The position numbers and the translations under genes were made by a program. A stretch of DNA of 64,000 nucleotides from Diospyros lotus. Its lineage: Eukaryota > Streptophyta > Magnoliopsida > Ericales > Ebenaceae. Below, one piece after another: positions 47,161-60,574 of this stretch; positions within the stretch are counted from its first letter, which is position 1, and every line of letters begins with the position of its first letter. Below the pieces are notes generated by a model, which saw only the letters and a program-made list of their open reading frames with translations, was not told where the DNA came from and searched no databases. The DNA lies in contig NC_068338.1 of NCBI RefSeq assembly GCF_014633365.1, positions 50,789,716 through 50,853,715 on the forward strand, in the 5' to 3' direction.

Positions 47161-49296
47161 TTACATCGAGGATGTATCTGTAAAAACCTCAGTGAGCATG
47201 TCATCCTCACCACGTACCTTTGCAAACAACTCTGCATCCTTTTCTTCCTCACTCAAAAAATCCTGCCTTTTAAGCTTTGCATGAGCTGCAAGAAATACCA
47301 TCTTCTGAGCCCTTTCTACTCCTGCCGTAGAGTTCCCTTGAACGCAAACGCATCTCATTAAAGACCAATTGCACTTCAACCGACATGAGGTTGCATGAAG
47401 GAAGAGAAGCCTCACTGCAACCTTACCCAGTGACTTGAACTCCTTTAGACAAGTCTCCCACACTAATATACTGGCCTGAGGATTTGCGATTTTCATCTTT
47501 CCTGTCACAGGGTCTCGCTGTTTTACCTGAACCGCCTGCGCATATAGTGGTTCCAGCCCTTCTGATCTCCATCTCATGAGTTCCATCAATGCAGTATGAG
47601 CTTCTTCCCTTGAAACCAACCTTGTTATCAGCCTATCCACATCCCTCTCCTGCTCATATGTCAAGCACTTGAATGGTGGAACGTATTTTCCATTTGAATC
47701 CTTCGTCAAGTACTGTGGATCAAGGATAAATGCAGCGGACCATGCCGGGTGGTAATTTTTCTTAAATCTCTTCTCAATAATCTTCTCAACAGGACCTTCA
47801 GCCACCCTGAATTTGGCACACCAGTCCTTCACTTTTGCTTTCAACTCCTCCCAAAGTGGAAGACATTGCCCAACTAATGGCCTCTCAGTCTGAATCTCTT
47901 CAGTCATGCCTCTAATCAGCTTCACTAGCGAATGAACAGCCTCGAGTTCATTCCAAAAACCCACATCCTGAATTATCTCCGCAACTTCTCTCGCTACTGG
48001 ATCGGCCTCGCATATCTCCTTGTACGATTCGCCCAAAACAACTAGATGTAACACCCGAGAACATCTCAATATATCCTCTAACATTGCACTGACAAAACCA
48101 AAGTTCTTTGAGTTATCACATCTAGCAGGAGCTGTAATCAGCTCAGGAAGGCCTATATCCTCTGCTTGAAATTTGTGGAAACTATTCCTAACCTGAGACT
48201 TACTATTAAAGACATGAGCAATACTCAAGCAGTTGTTGATAACAACTTTAAATAGTGGAAGCTCTTTGACAAAATCTTTTATCAGACTAATAAACCCCTG
48301 AAGTTGGCAGGATAAGTTAACCATCCACTGATTCTGTATCTCCAAATTCTTTAATGCTTTGGCCTTATCAGCAACTATACCCACGCATCTATGCACAAAG
48401 CTCCCACATACACCAGTTACTGATTCCCACATTATCTCCTCCGCATAATTTGATGCTACGGCATTACCAGTACAAACAGCCTTTTGGAAGACAGTCATCC
48501 TATTTGGAAGATTTACCATGAACTTGACACAATTATCTTCATCATGGCCACAATTCCTGCTTTTCCATCCATCAAAAGCAACTTGGAAGAACATCGCTTC
48601 CCTAATTCTTGCTTCTGATTCCATTTTAGCTTCTTCGAATCTTGAATCGAGCCTTGCACCCAAAAACTCGTGCCACGACAAGGCGGGCAAGCCTAATTGG
48701 TTAAGAAAAGCTCGGAACTTGGGGTGGCTGAGGCTTGAAAATGAAACCGACCCACATGACTCAAAGAACCAATCGGCTAATAACTCAAACGCGGAATCAA
48801 CTTGGCCCTTGCTCAATGCTGGACCAGGAGAAGCTTTTGGACTCTTGAGCTTCTTCACACTATCTTCCAACATTGCCAAAGCACCCAAATCCTCCTTCCC
48901 ACCCGATAACACCAAATGCTGTGTATGTTGCGAGCTTAGTTTCCGATGCTTATGAGAAGAAGGAGAAGGAAAGGGTGGTAGCTGCAAGGGAGGAACCGCC
49001 GAAATGGGCCTCAAGGCGGAGCTGAAATTGGGACAAGTCCCGCTCTTGAGATGCTCCGAAGCGGTTCGCGACGGGTTCGAAGCCGAGAAAGAAGTGTTGC
49101 ACAGAGCGCACCTGAGCTTCACGGACTTGGGAAGGTTTGTCTCCGGGTTTCGAATCAAAACGGGTTCTAGATGCGCCCAGTACCAAGCTCCTTTCCGTTG
49201 AACGGCCTTCGTCCGGACGCCGACCAGACATTCGTATCGCTTGTTCACGGCCTTCCCCGCTACGTCATCAGTAACGGTCGAACCAGTGTTAGCCAT
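47161..49296 (-). CDS. Domesticated hAT-transposase-like protein (BED-type finger, RNase H-like fold)
   Basis: An intact single-exon frame of 711 residues starting MANTGSTVTDDV. A BED-like zinc finger is visible with C63, C66, H82 and C88 (LRCALCNTSF...SEHLKSGTC). The middle contains a DUF659-like region (AMFFQVAFDGWKSRNCG, GIVADKAKALKN) and the C-terminal part resembles the hAT dimerisation region (HPAWSAAFILDPQYL, CNWSLMRCVCVQGNSTAGVERAQKM). It lacks terminal inverted repeats and is uninterrupted, unlike the transposons here. It resembles the paralogous Arabidopsis proteins At1g12380 and At1g62870 as I recall them. The likely role is a nuclear DNA-binding host protein; its target is unknown. 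Confidence 0.9.
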   Translation of the reverse strand: MANTGSTVTDDVAGKAVNKRYECLVGVRTKAVQRKGAWYWAHLEPVLIRNPETNLPKSVKLRCALCNTSFSASNPSRTASEHLKSGTCPNFSSALRPISAVPPLQLPPFPSPSSHKHRKLSSQHTQHLVLSGGKEDLGALAMLEDSVKKLKSPKASPGPALSKGQVDSAFELLADWFFESCGSVSFSSLSHPKFRAFLNQLGLPALSWHEFLGARLDSRFEEAKMESEARIREAMFFQVAFDGWKSRNCGHDEDNCVKFMVNLPNRMTVFQKAVCTGNAVASNYAEEIMWESVTGVCGSFVHRCVGIVADKAKALKNLEIQNQWMVNLSCQLQGFISLIKDFVKELPLFKVVINNCLSIAHVFNSKSQVRNSFHKFQAEDIGLPELITAPARCDNSKNFGFVSAMLEDILRCSRVLHLVVLGESYKEICEADPVAREVAEIIQDVGFWNELEAVHSLVKLIRGMTEEIQTERPLVGQCLPLWEELKAKVKDWCAKFRVAEGPVEKIIEKRFKKNYHPAWSAAFILDPQYLTKDSNGKYVPPFKCLTYEQERDVDRLITRLVSREEAHTALMELMRWRSEGLEPLYAQAVQVKQRDPVTGKMKIANPQASILVWETCLKEFKSLGKVAVRLLFLHATSCRLKCNWSLMRCVCVQGNSTAGVERAQKMVFLAAHAKLKRQDFLSEEEKDAELFAKVRGEDDMLTEVFTDTSSM

Positions 49297-52200
49297 TCAA
49301 AATTCAACGAATTAACAAATGGGTTCCGATGATTTTGGTGCGTATTCGGTAGAACCGAAAGAAAGGCCTAGAGTTTGTTGGGTTTTATGGTCCCGTGCAT
49401 TTAACCGCGAAAACTCGCAGCCTCCGAGACCGGTTTTCCAGCCGGAGCAGAGAAACAGAGGATTTTTGGTGTGCCAGTTGGAAGGTCAGCCAACGTTCAT
49501 CGAATTGCTCAACCGACGATGACGTTAACGAAAGACAGAATTATTGGCAGATTTGTACAGCGAGAAACCGGAAGTGGAAGGCATTATGGGAGGAGGAGGA
49601 CCAGTATGAACTGCACGTGCTTGTGAAGAGCGTGTAGAGAATCCACCAATGAACTTTCGGCTTCGTCAAGCCTAGGTATTAGTGTCACAGACTAGGCATT
49701 GACTTCTTAGTAAGATTTTGGTCAACATATTGCATATTATTGTCCCAGCCCAAATAATAAAACAAAAATAAAATACCATATATAATATAACAATATAATT
49801 GGCAAATTTGATGTGCATGCATATTTTGTTTCCTTTAAGTGTAATTAATGTAATTTAATTTTTGCACTAAATATTTTTATTAGTTAATAATAAATTTAAA
49901 ATATTTTATCAACCAATAAAAATATTCAAAACAAAATACATTAAATACACCTTAATTCCTTAACAAAAATATTGATAAAATTATGCAATCTTATTTGTAT
50001 ATCCCAAAATCAAAATACACAATACTTCATGGGTTATTATTATATTTTGACCATATCTTTTACTCTCGTATGGAAGATAATCACGATTCACTATTGATTG
50101 TGATTAATAAATAATGGGTCATTTTCTTTCCTTGAATGTCATTTTCTATAATAAAATTATGCAATAACTCCTAATAACCCATATATCGTTTTGTGTTCAA
50201 AAATACTATTTTGACACTCATTTCTAATATTTTTGTGACACTTATACATTAATATATTATATTTTATATTACATCACACATTATACACCAAAAATACATT
50301 TTATAATTATATTCTAGTCACATCATAATAATATTTTAATCTTAATGTCTTGTAATATGCCTAATCTTATACCAACCCTCAAAAAAAAATTCGTTAATTT
50401 CATATGCATACACAACAACAATAATAACAAAACAATAAAAATATAAGACAATTTTATTACATTAATATCTATCATTAAAAATAAAAATTAGGTTAAAGTG
50501 CATGATTTGGTAGAGATACACAATGACAAGGGGTTGCTAATCCCACATTTATGACATGTAGAACCTACACCAATTTCAAATCTACAACCAACTTAAAAGT
50601 ATATTTTGTTGGTGGTTGTCTATTACATGTGGACTTGAACCTAATGCATGCACCAAATACCTAAACTTAATTCACTATTTAGTGTACATCCACATGTTAA
50701 TTTAATTTTCATAATAAAAATATAAATTTTGGAAAATGGGTAAGAATTATGTTGGAACCAATCAAAAATCAAATAGGTTTAATTGAATTTTTTTATTTGT
50801 TTTAGTTTTAATTTTATTTTTTTAACATATACAATATCAAATTAGACCCTAGTTAGATCTGATCGTTAATACATTCAATTCGTCTAAACTTATATAAACA
50901 GTAATATAAAACTTAAACTCTAAATGCCGTTAAAACAAAATATATAATCAAAACTCCTATCCAACTAAAATATAATACAATACTATAAAACTAAGAATAC
51001 ATTAAAGTCAACTGAATGAAAGATACTAATTTTTACTTGATTAATGTGTTAAATTAGCAATATAATCATAGAAATACTTGTTAATACAACTCTAATCATA
51101 TCTTATACATCATTTTATTAAAAAATATGTTTAAATAATAGTAAAACTATGGTCTAATTTGAGGTGTTTAAACTATGGTCTATTAAATAATATATAATCA
51201 AAACTCCTATCCAAAATTGCATTTCCGAAGTGTTGAGCTCGAGCTCCAAAAAAAGCTTAACATGTCAATATTGTGTCAAGTTCATATTACCATTATTCAT
51301 GTTCTTGCAACTTAACTTAAAAAACGAAACTTGCAATAGGCCTCCTCCTAATTGGATGGTGATTGAAAAGTTGAATGCTTCTGTATTAAAAATTTATTGA
51401 AATAAATATTAAAAATCATTAATAAAATACTTACATCACACCTAAATTTAAAAATCGTTAAATTCCTCAAACTTTGTCACTCTTAACCACACCTTTCAGG
51501 GTTTCACTACAGATTTACACCTTCGCATTTGGATCTAAACCCACCATTAACTGCTTGTGAAGCAAAGTAGATTCTACGCACCCTCTTGATGTAAAGTTCG
51601 AGAAAATTGGGCCACACCACCCAATTGGAGAGATTTGCTTTTTTTTCTTTTTAAGGAAATTAAACTCATAATTGTATAAATTGTCATAAAATATTAGTTT
51701 TTGCTCTATGAGTGATGTTATATATCTATACTGTAGATAATGTCCAGTTTATGTGTCATGTTCATGTGCCAATCTAATTTTTTTTTAATTATTTTAATAA
51801 TTAATTTTTTCTATAAAATTAGCAAAATAATACAAGAAATAAAAAAAAATCATAAAATCCCCAAAAAAATGGATTGACGGCGATAGTAGACATGTCACAT
51901 AAACTAAAAATTGTCTATAGTGTAGATATATAACATTATTCTTACTCAATTCACCTTAAAGACAGTTAAAAAAAACAGTTATTGTTGGGGTAAATGACCT
52001 CAAAGTGAAAGTATTTGGGCTTTATGGATACCAAAATGTTCCTGTATTTCTTGATTGGTTGGGCCCAGTAAGAAGAAGCCCATAGCTAACCACGAGCCCA
52101 ATTGAGCACGGGCCTACTAGCTTGTAGGTTGATTTGATTTTAATTTTATCTAAATTAAAATTAGATTTACATTTTTTTATTTTAAGCTATAAAAAAATAT

Positions 52201-53805
52201 AATTTAACAAAAAATAATAAACAAAGGCAAGAGGGGGGAGGCTAAATCTACGGGGACCATGATCGCCTTCTTAGACAGCCACGCTGAGTTGTTGGGCGGC
52301 TTATATCACCATTCATTTGAAACAATTTATAATAATTTAATCAATTGAAAGAGTTTACAGCTCATTTCACAATTTATTTATTAATTGTTGGTGACAAGTT
52401 CACAATGTATAATTTATTTATAAACTAGACAAGTGCACAAATTACAAAAAAGGGAATCTGATTCATAAAGTTAGATAAAATAAAAAATTAGTAAAAATAA
52501 TTTGATAAATGAAGAATGATGCACTCACAACAATATTATAATACATTTATAATTTAATAAAACACATCATTGTTCTATTACTTTAATCGACTGATTTAAT
52601 TTTATTGATAAAGTTTGGTGTAAATACCCAAAGTAGGTCTCTTTTTTCGAAATTATATCAACTTCTCATACTTTTATATAATTACACGATTTTTTTAAGT
52701 AAAATAATTATGCATTTTTTGAAATAAAATAATATAAAAGAAAAGGAAAGATAACAACCAAAAGTAAATATATACTTCAAAGTTGGCAGCTTAATTGGTG
52801 AGAAGACTCAGAAGAAGAGATTTGGGGTACGGTGGGTTATGTTTAAGTAAAATTTAAAAATGAATAATTTCTTACTAATATTAGGGAAGAGTGTAAAAAA
52901 CTAGAAAGATGGAGGGCATGAACAGTAAATAGATGAAAATGGCCAGCCCAGCAGGCCATAAATCGGAGAGGAGAGGAGCGGGGCGGAGCGGTCAACTTAT
53001 GTTTACCTGAAAGGACAAAGAAGAGGTCAGAGGGAGGAAATTGGGCATGGCTCCACTGTTACCTTTACAGCTTTTTAATAATTAACTTTGGATTTTAAAA
53101 TATTTGCAAAAGAATTTTTCTTATCTTTTCCCAAATATTCTCATTTTTATATTCCAATAATTCTCACTAACTTTGCATTTATTAAATCCCAATTTCCGAT
53201 TAATTTTTTTTTCCAAAACGGACTTGAATCATTTCCTTAACCAGAATTAATACCTTGAATTTTGCAAATTAAAAATTGATTTACTATTCGAATTCCCACT
53301 ACTTAATTATAATCCCCTTATTTTATTTTCCATTTTCCAACTTTATTTTCCTGCTTTCTCCTCCTTTTCCTGCAAAAACCCTAATTTCACTACACTTGAA
53401 GAAGAATTTCTGAATGCCAAGGAAAGTTTGATTCTTTTTTTTTTTTTCTATTTTTCTGGAATTTTTGAATCCATTTCAAGCTCTGTGCATGTTCTGCAAT
53501 GGCTGAGTTTGAGCAGTGGGGCAGTGTTTGGCAGTTAGATTGACCGGTATCAACTGTAGAAGAAGTAGCTCTCCTTGTCAGATTTTGATTCTTTCGCGTC
53601 CAGTACAGCTTCTGCTGTTTTTGAGGTTTTACTGAATTTGAACTTGGGTTTCTGAAATGCTTTGTGTGGCTTGATTTTTTGTTTTTGTACTTTGTTCACA
53701 GAGATTTTCCCCCCCAATTGTTGTTCTGGTTTTTGGTTGTGGGATTTAAAGTTTTTATTGTTGCTGGGGTTTTAGTTTATTAGGATTTTGATTTGGGTTC
53801 TGCTA
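49297..53805. other. Intergenic sequence and AHL gene upstream region
   Basis: 4.5 kb of AT-rich DNA without a supported gene. A 22-bp word beginning ATATAATCAAAACTCCTATC occurs at 50941 and again near 51189. A GC-richer patch with GGAGAGGAGAGGAGCGGGGC lies at 52965-52985. The last 400 bases are pyrimidine-rich and probably include the AHL 5' untranslated region. Confidence 0.4.
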
Positions 53806-56800
53806 ATGGAGGGAAAAGAAGGTACAAATGGTTCTGGCGTAACAGTGACAGGGGAAGAAGCTCCAGAGAGCTATAGAGTGGTGGCCAGGAGTGAAAATCC
53901 TGGCCAATTAACTGGATCAACGGTGGCAGCGGCGGTGGTAACAGCGGCCGCGCCGGTTAGTGCGGTGGCGCCGGGTGCGAAGGTGAAAAAGAAGAGGGGC
54001 AGGCCAAGGAAGTATGGGCCAGATGGGACCCCATTGTCACCGATGCCGATATCGGCGTCGATTCCGCTCACCGGAGACTTCTCATCCTGGAAACAGGGTC
54101 GAGGGCGGCCTGTTGACTCGTTCAAGAAGAAACATAAGTTAGATTTTGAGAATCAGGGTAAAGATCATCTCCTCTGTTTTTATCTTTATGAATTTTGATC
54201 TTTATAAGTTGTTACATCTGCTGATTTACTGTTACATTTGAGATCACGATCTGTCACTACATTTAGAGATGGACTCTGTTATAGTTACATAAGCTTCTTT
54301 GACAAATATTCACAGTTGGAATTTCAAAATATCATTGGTATAAAACTAGATCTACTGAGGTGGTTTTGCTGAATGCACTGCTCTTCGCTTCCGTACAAAG
54401 TTTTAGCACACATTTCAGGAAATTTGTTAAATTTGTGTGAAAGCGGGACCCCTCTCTTAGATACCCTCTGGGTTTGGAATTGATGGCAGGCATAAAGCAG
54501 GAAAGGCTTTATGGTAAGCATTACAGGCTACGTTTTGAATTAAGATTTCTCAACAGGAAAAAAATGAAATTAATTATATGCATGTAGAAACATTTGTTTC
54601 CAGAAATCCGAGTTCCAAACGTAACACAAGAATCTTTCTCTTGAGCTTATCTTCTGGCCCCGGGGGGGGGGGTCCAAAATAGATGCTGCAAGCAAACACA
54701 GAGGACATGGTGTTACAGGTGGCAGCTTGCTTTATTGCTGATGTCAAGTGAGCTGATGTGACCAGACTCCTAACCGTTTTTCACTTAGTGATTGAATGAA
54801 AGGTGAGAGTACAAGTGGCTAATGATACGGAATATGGCAGAACATTGTATTTTTCCCGCGCAGGTCCACTGTGGGAAGAATATTCTATGATCATTCTGAT
54901 GGAATGCAGTTGACACTGACTTCCACTGGGTTTGAGATAAAGTAGCAAAAACAAATCTGAATTCACGAAGGTTCAATATTCATACTTAAAAGTATTAGTT
55001 CATACTTGAAATGACCACCCACCCCTGTTTTACCCTTTAAAGCCAATTCTTAAGTCATGACTGTTTCTCTAATTCAAAATTAAGCGGAAGTTCTTGACCT
55101 TTCAAACAGTTGTCTAGAAACCTATTATGGCTATTTTGTTTACCTTCTTAATCTTTTCACGTGGTGTAGAGCAGAACTTTCAGAGCATGGGATGAGCCAA
55201 GTCTTTGATATTATTAAATGCAAAGAATGCCTAAAATGCCATTGTTGAGAGAAATTAGTGAGGATAGCATTTTTCAGGGTGTTAGATGCTAGTGAACATT
55301 TTAGACATTGGAATATTGCTCTCAGAGCCTTATTAATCATGTTGTGTGTTCCCTTATGTGATTGTCATATTTTCTGGGCAGATTTAGTTTTGGAGTTGGT
55401 TTTGCAGCTTCAGATTTTAATTGTTGCAATTTTAGTTCCTCTGGCCATCTTTGGCATAAATCTGACAACTTCCCTTTTGCTTTAATGTTTTATTTATGCC
55501 TCATTTTTTTTGTAGGTGACAGAGTTTCTTACTCTGTTGGTGCAAATTTCACACCACATGTGATCACTGTTAATCCAGGCGAGGTATTTCCAATGATCAG
55601 TAAATCTTGTTTATCTGTGATTTTGTTAGAGCCTTCTCAATTCATATTTAATTAACTACAGTCAATTTTATTTGTGATTTGGTAACCCTGGCTGTTGTTA
55701 TTATATCAACTGGATGCTTCATTTTGTCTTCTCTTTAATATGAAATGTTCATTTAAGCATTTAGAAGTGAAACTTCTAGCTTGAGCATGGGGAAATAATC
55801 CCCCTCCTCCTCCCTCTTCCTTTAAACTATTGTGTCTGTTTGTTATGATGTTATTTCTCATACTGTTTGCCGTATTATATATTTCCCATACGAATGCAAT
55901 GTATCCATTCTATTATTTAAGCAAACAATTGATTTGGTGTTTGAAACCTTGTTCTTTTTCTAAAATGCCTTTTATATATTTCACTTTGAAAAATAAATAC
56001 AACCACCAAATGAATTGAACCTATAACCTTAAGGTCATAATAGAACAAAAACAACCTTAGTATTGCACCTAGTCTCATCTTTATTCAAAATTTATCCAAA
56101 AATAAAACTAAACTGCAAACACCAAGTGTCTTCCCTTCAAAATGAGCTTTCGTTTGAAATCTTCTATTTTTTTACTTTCACGTGCATTGCATGGGCAACC
56201 CCTTTAGTGTTTACTGAAAATAAGATGTTCTTCCTTGTATTATCTTTTATCATTATGCTATGTATTTATTTTTAGTAGGTTTCTGTTACATGATAGCTAC
56301 CTATCAAGAAAAACAAAAGAAACCTCTTTATTCATAGTTGCTTAAAAAAGATCATTTGCCATTGTAGTTATCTGCCAAAAAATAGTATATTTTTTATGAA
56401 AAAAAAAAAAAAATACTTCCATCTATGTTGGTGGCTCCTGAATGTGCACATGATGCCTGTGTGTTACCAATGTATGTTTTTGGTTTTATTATTTGTGCTA
56501 TGGATATATATTTCATTGTTAAGTTGACCATATAATGTTTAAGTTGCTTATTGATGTCAACCCACTGGGGCATGTATACCTTCATGAACAGCAACCTGCA
56601 CATGCACATGTGCATGTTGATAAACATATGTGCATAAATTGTTATGTTCTCTCCACAGAAGGGGCCTTTGTAAGTTGCCATCTCCTTTGCCCTGGATTAA
56701 AGTGAATAAGAAGTGTACATGTCATTGAGTCTTTATTATTTTGTACTTATTTTTTGGGTAGGATATCTGTAGATTTTAGCCTATTGAAGTCGGTTCACAT

Positions 56801-58927
56801 TTTTTATGATTAATATTTTCCAAGCAAACAAAAGAAGGAACTTGTATGTATGAAAAGTGCCCTCTGGCAGTTGAAGAGGAATATCTGCTTTGAAAGGATT
56901 GTGTAACTGTGTTAATTTTTTTAGAGCATGATCTAGCACTGTTGTTATCATTGATTCATGTGCATAATAGTGTTCTTGGTTCCTGTTCTGTTTTCTATCA
57001 GGATGTTATGATGAAAATCATATCATTCGCTCAACAAGGATCTAGAGCTATTTGCATTCTCTCAGCGAATGGTGCAATTTCAAATGTTACCCTGCGTCAG
57101 CCTAATTCTTCTGGCGGTACTCTAACATATGAGGTGTGTACCTCTTCTCTTCCTTTTCTTATGATTTTTAGGATTAATTCCAACAAACTTTCTAATGGGT
57201 GGCAGATGAGCTACTCGAGCTTCTTCATGCATTTTTAAGCTTTGTTGTTTGATTTTGCTCTTTGCTTTTTTTTTTTTTTTTGCTTGATTCTGCTCATTGT
57301 TATTTGATTCATGGATTTGCACATTGCCTATCATATCTATGCCGATAGGTCTCTACTCTGTTAAATGAGTTAGGAACATAAAAATCTCTTGAAATGCTTT
57401 CCTTCTTGTTGTTTGTTCTCCTCTGTATATTCTTTTTATACCTCCTCCTTGAAATTGGAACTAAAATCACTGCTAGGCATATATACTCATGCTTTTGAGA
57501 TGTGGGATTTAGAGAAGACTCCAATAAATTTTGTTTCCTTTTCTTTTCCAATATCCCTGGCAGTGTCTGTCACCATCCTCACCCTTGTTTTTGGTAGATT
57601 AAAGATTTTGTCTATTTTGTGTCTCTCATCTTCTTAGAAATACATATGAAGCTGCCTTTCCTGTTTGTTTTTCTTTTTTCTTTTCCCCCTGAAGTCATTA
57701 ATCTCCTAAGTCAGAAGATCAGTTGAACCGCATATTAATTCAGTTGAAAAGCCAAGTGGAGATGGTGTAGAGAACGCTTGACAATGGACACTTTACAGAG
57801 TTGGGTTAATAATCTACTAATAATAGAAGATGTTTCAGTACCTGCAGAAGTGTGATCCTTACGACTTAGAAGCTTAGAACCCTCGTGATTCTTTTGTTAT
57901 CATATACTATAAAGAGAGACTTACCGGAGTTAGTGAGTTCACTTAATTGAATGGACTCTTATGTCCATATGAGCAGAAACCTGCTAGGCTCTTCATATGA
58001 TATCACCTCAACTTTTCTCCAGCATCCATAGATCATTAAAACTTGTGTTCAAACATATTTCTTTAGCCCTGAATTTCTGAAGTAATTACAAAATAATTTG
58101 TATCAATACATCATTTTGGCTTCTTGCCCGTTGACATCATTGAGATCTGCTAGATCTATCTCCTGGGAAGCTATACTTATCTTCTTGCTGTGTAAACAGG
58201 GTCGTTTTGAGATACTTTCTTTGACTGGCTCATTCATGCCAACTGACAATGGAGGAACAAAAAGCAGATCTGGTGGCATGAGTGTTTCATTGGCAGGTCC
58301 AGATGGTCGCGTTTTGGGTGGCGGGCTTGCTGGTCTGTTAGTTGCTGCTGGCCCTGTTCAGGTTAGACCATTTAAGAAGTGTGAGAAGAAGCTGTTACAT
58401 AGACATTGGAAATTAATGTTGTGTTGTAGACCATATACTTCTTAACAAATAACAAATATTACTTTCTAATGTCTATCCTAAATTTAAAAATGCTGGGAAA
58501 GGTCAAGTAGCTGCCCCTTTCCCATTTTCTGTAATTCCTGTCAGCAGCGTGATAAACCTTGACTGATGGCTCGCCTTTACATTTACCATGAGTTGCGTCC
58601 CTTATCTGACATTTTTGAGTAAATCAGGTTGTGGTTGGCAGCTTTTTACCTGGCCATCATCAGGAGCAGAAGCCCAAGAAGCCGAGGGTCGAGCACATAA
58701 TAAACTTTTCTGCCCTTCCAGTTAACCACTTGCCCGGAGAAAGGACAGATGGAGTCTATGGCGGTCCAAAGCCAATCCCTACACCATCCTCCTCCTTCCA
58801 CGGAGAGAACACAGCTGCTCCAAACTCGATCCAGGTTTCGAAGAATTTAGCCTCAGAAGGCGAAATATCCTTAGCCGGTGCAGAAACCAAAGACCCAAGC
58901 CCACAGGAGTGCAAGGTTTCTTGCTGA
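53806..58927 (+). CDS. AT-hook motif nuclear-localized (AHL) protein with PPC domain
   Basis: Five exons: 53806-54157, 55516-55583, 57002-57133, 58200-58361, 58628-58927, all GT-AG, giving 337 residues. AT-hook 1 is RGRPRKY (residues 64-70) and a second hook core RGRP sits at 99-102. The PPC/DUF296 domain runs from about residue 118 to 257 (FTPHVITVNPGEDVMMKIIS, AICILSANGAISNVTLRQP, GRFEILSLTGSFMPTDNGGT). A lysine/proline-rich tail follows. The intron-bearing, two-hook layout fits clade B AHLs such as AHL1. These bind AT-rich minor grooves and form multimers through PPC, acting in chromatin and transcription. I chose the ATG at 53806 because MEGKEG matches family starts; an in-frame TTG upstream is not needed. 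Intact. Confidence 0.94.
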
Positions 58928-59776
58928 TCATGCATTGCACCATTTTACCTTGGCTGTATCTATGCTTTCTTCCAGTAAACTTGAAAGGTTAGGCTGTCTG
59001 ACCAGTTGACTATCACAGGACAAAATTAGGGTTTAACATGAGGCTACTTTTAAACTGAAGTTGTATTTGTAGGAAACTAGGTTAGGGCATCTTCCTGGCA
59101 GGCTTTTATTCTGCAATTTGTTGTCAACATGTATCAGCTTGGTTGTGTCATTTGTTGATGTAGTGATTTTTATCTTCGTGACAACTTGTTTGTCACTCTT
59201 TCCACTTTGTCTTATCTGTATCCTAACTTTAAAGGACTGGATTTTAATTGGATTTTGCTGTTTTTCTTTTTACCATGAATGACGAGTTTGTTTTGAAGCA
59301 AGTGATGCTTATTTACACTTACTGCGTACGCCATACTATTGTGCAATATGTCCTCCTAAACCCTATTATTTCAAATTTGAATTCTATCCATGCTTGTGTG
59401 TAAGATAATATTGGCCAACGTTTGAGATAGGAGTAGGATTAAGACTTCTGATGATAACAATGATGGTAAGGATAAGATGTATATAATTTGTTATGTAGCA
59501 TAAATTTTTCTTTGAAGTAACAAAGATAGATGGTAGTGTTAACATGTTTGTGCCGTTACTTAAAAAAAAATAAATTAAAATTAAGGTTTGAGATAATTTA
59601 ATCATATAAAAAGTAAATTAATAAAGATGATAAAAAAAAATTACTTTGGAAATTATGAAAGTAAGTAATAAGTTAAAATTTATATAGCCAACTTCTACGC
59701 ATAACAAGATTTAAAATAATTAAATTGATGTGACTATTCTTCACATCAATGTCACTCACTACAATAATTTTACTAA
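58928..59776. other. AHL 3' flank
   Basis: No gene seen. The first 250-400 bases are probably 3' untranslated region. Confidence 0.45.
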
Positions 59777-59779
59777 TTA

Positions 59780-60480
59780 GGGCTTGTTTGATAGTCATTT
59801 TTTTCTATGGAAGAGGTAAATTTTTTACCCAATTCCCAACTTGTGCATTGTTTGATAGCTATTCTTTTTCAAGGAAATTATTTTCCTTACAATGGTTATA
59901 TGAGGGTATTTTTTTTCGAATCAAGAAAATCAAATTCGCCGGGGGGGATTTTCCAGGGAGTTAGAAAATACAGGTGAGCCGCTGGGTTAAGCGATGGCAA
60001 GCTTGGGGGATGATTATTTAATAAATATAAATATATGTATAAAAAGTGAATATGTTAAAAATTTAATAATTAATAAATATAAATATATAAAAAGTGAATA
60101 TGTCAAAAACTATATATAAATTATTTCTTTGGAAAACAAAAACAAATTAATTTTGTAGTTTTATTTTTTGAGAAAATAATTTAATTAATTTAAAATATAT
60201 TATTATTTTAATTTTTTTTACAAGATTTAATATTTTTTAATATATTTTCATTGTTGAATTCCATGAAAAATAATGCATATCAAACACGAAATACTAGAAA
60301 AATAATCAAATTCTATAAAAAATATTACCAATCAAATACTAAAAGATGGAAAATAACATCATTTTTCAAGTAAAAAATTATATCAATTAAACAGCTTAAA
60401 CTTCTAATTTCCAGGAATTCATTTTCCCTGTAATTTATTTTTTTTCCACTCAAATTCTACCCTTACAATCAAACGCATCC
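59780..60480. mobile_element. Tourist-like (PIF/Harbinger) MITE
   Basis: 701 bp. The termini GGGCTTGTTTGATAG and, inverted, GGATGCGTTTGATTG form an imperfect inverted repeat. It is flanked by TTA at 59777-59779 and 60481-60483, the 3-bp target site of PIF/Harbinger elements. The interior is AT-rich with further inverted GTTTGATAG/CAATCAAA words. No transposase. Confidence 0.75.
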
Positions 60481-60574
60481 TTAGAAAAAATAAGAAAAGA
60501 CAAAACAAGGCAGAAAGAGGGGTCGTGTGCGTGTGCATCATTCATCATCATTTAAGCGCAGCATCATTTTATTT

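Noticed and set aside
48518..49231. Frames on the opposite strand and in another frame of the hAT-like gene
   Set aside because: Shadows of the 711-codon gene.
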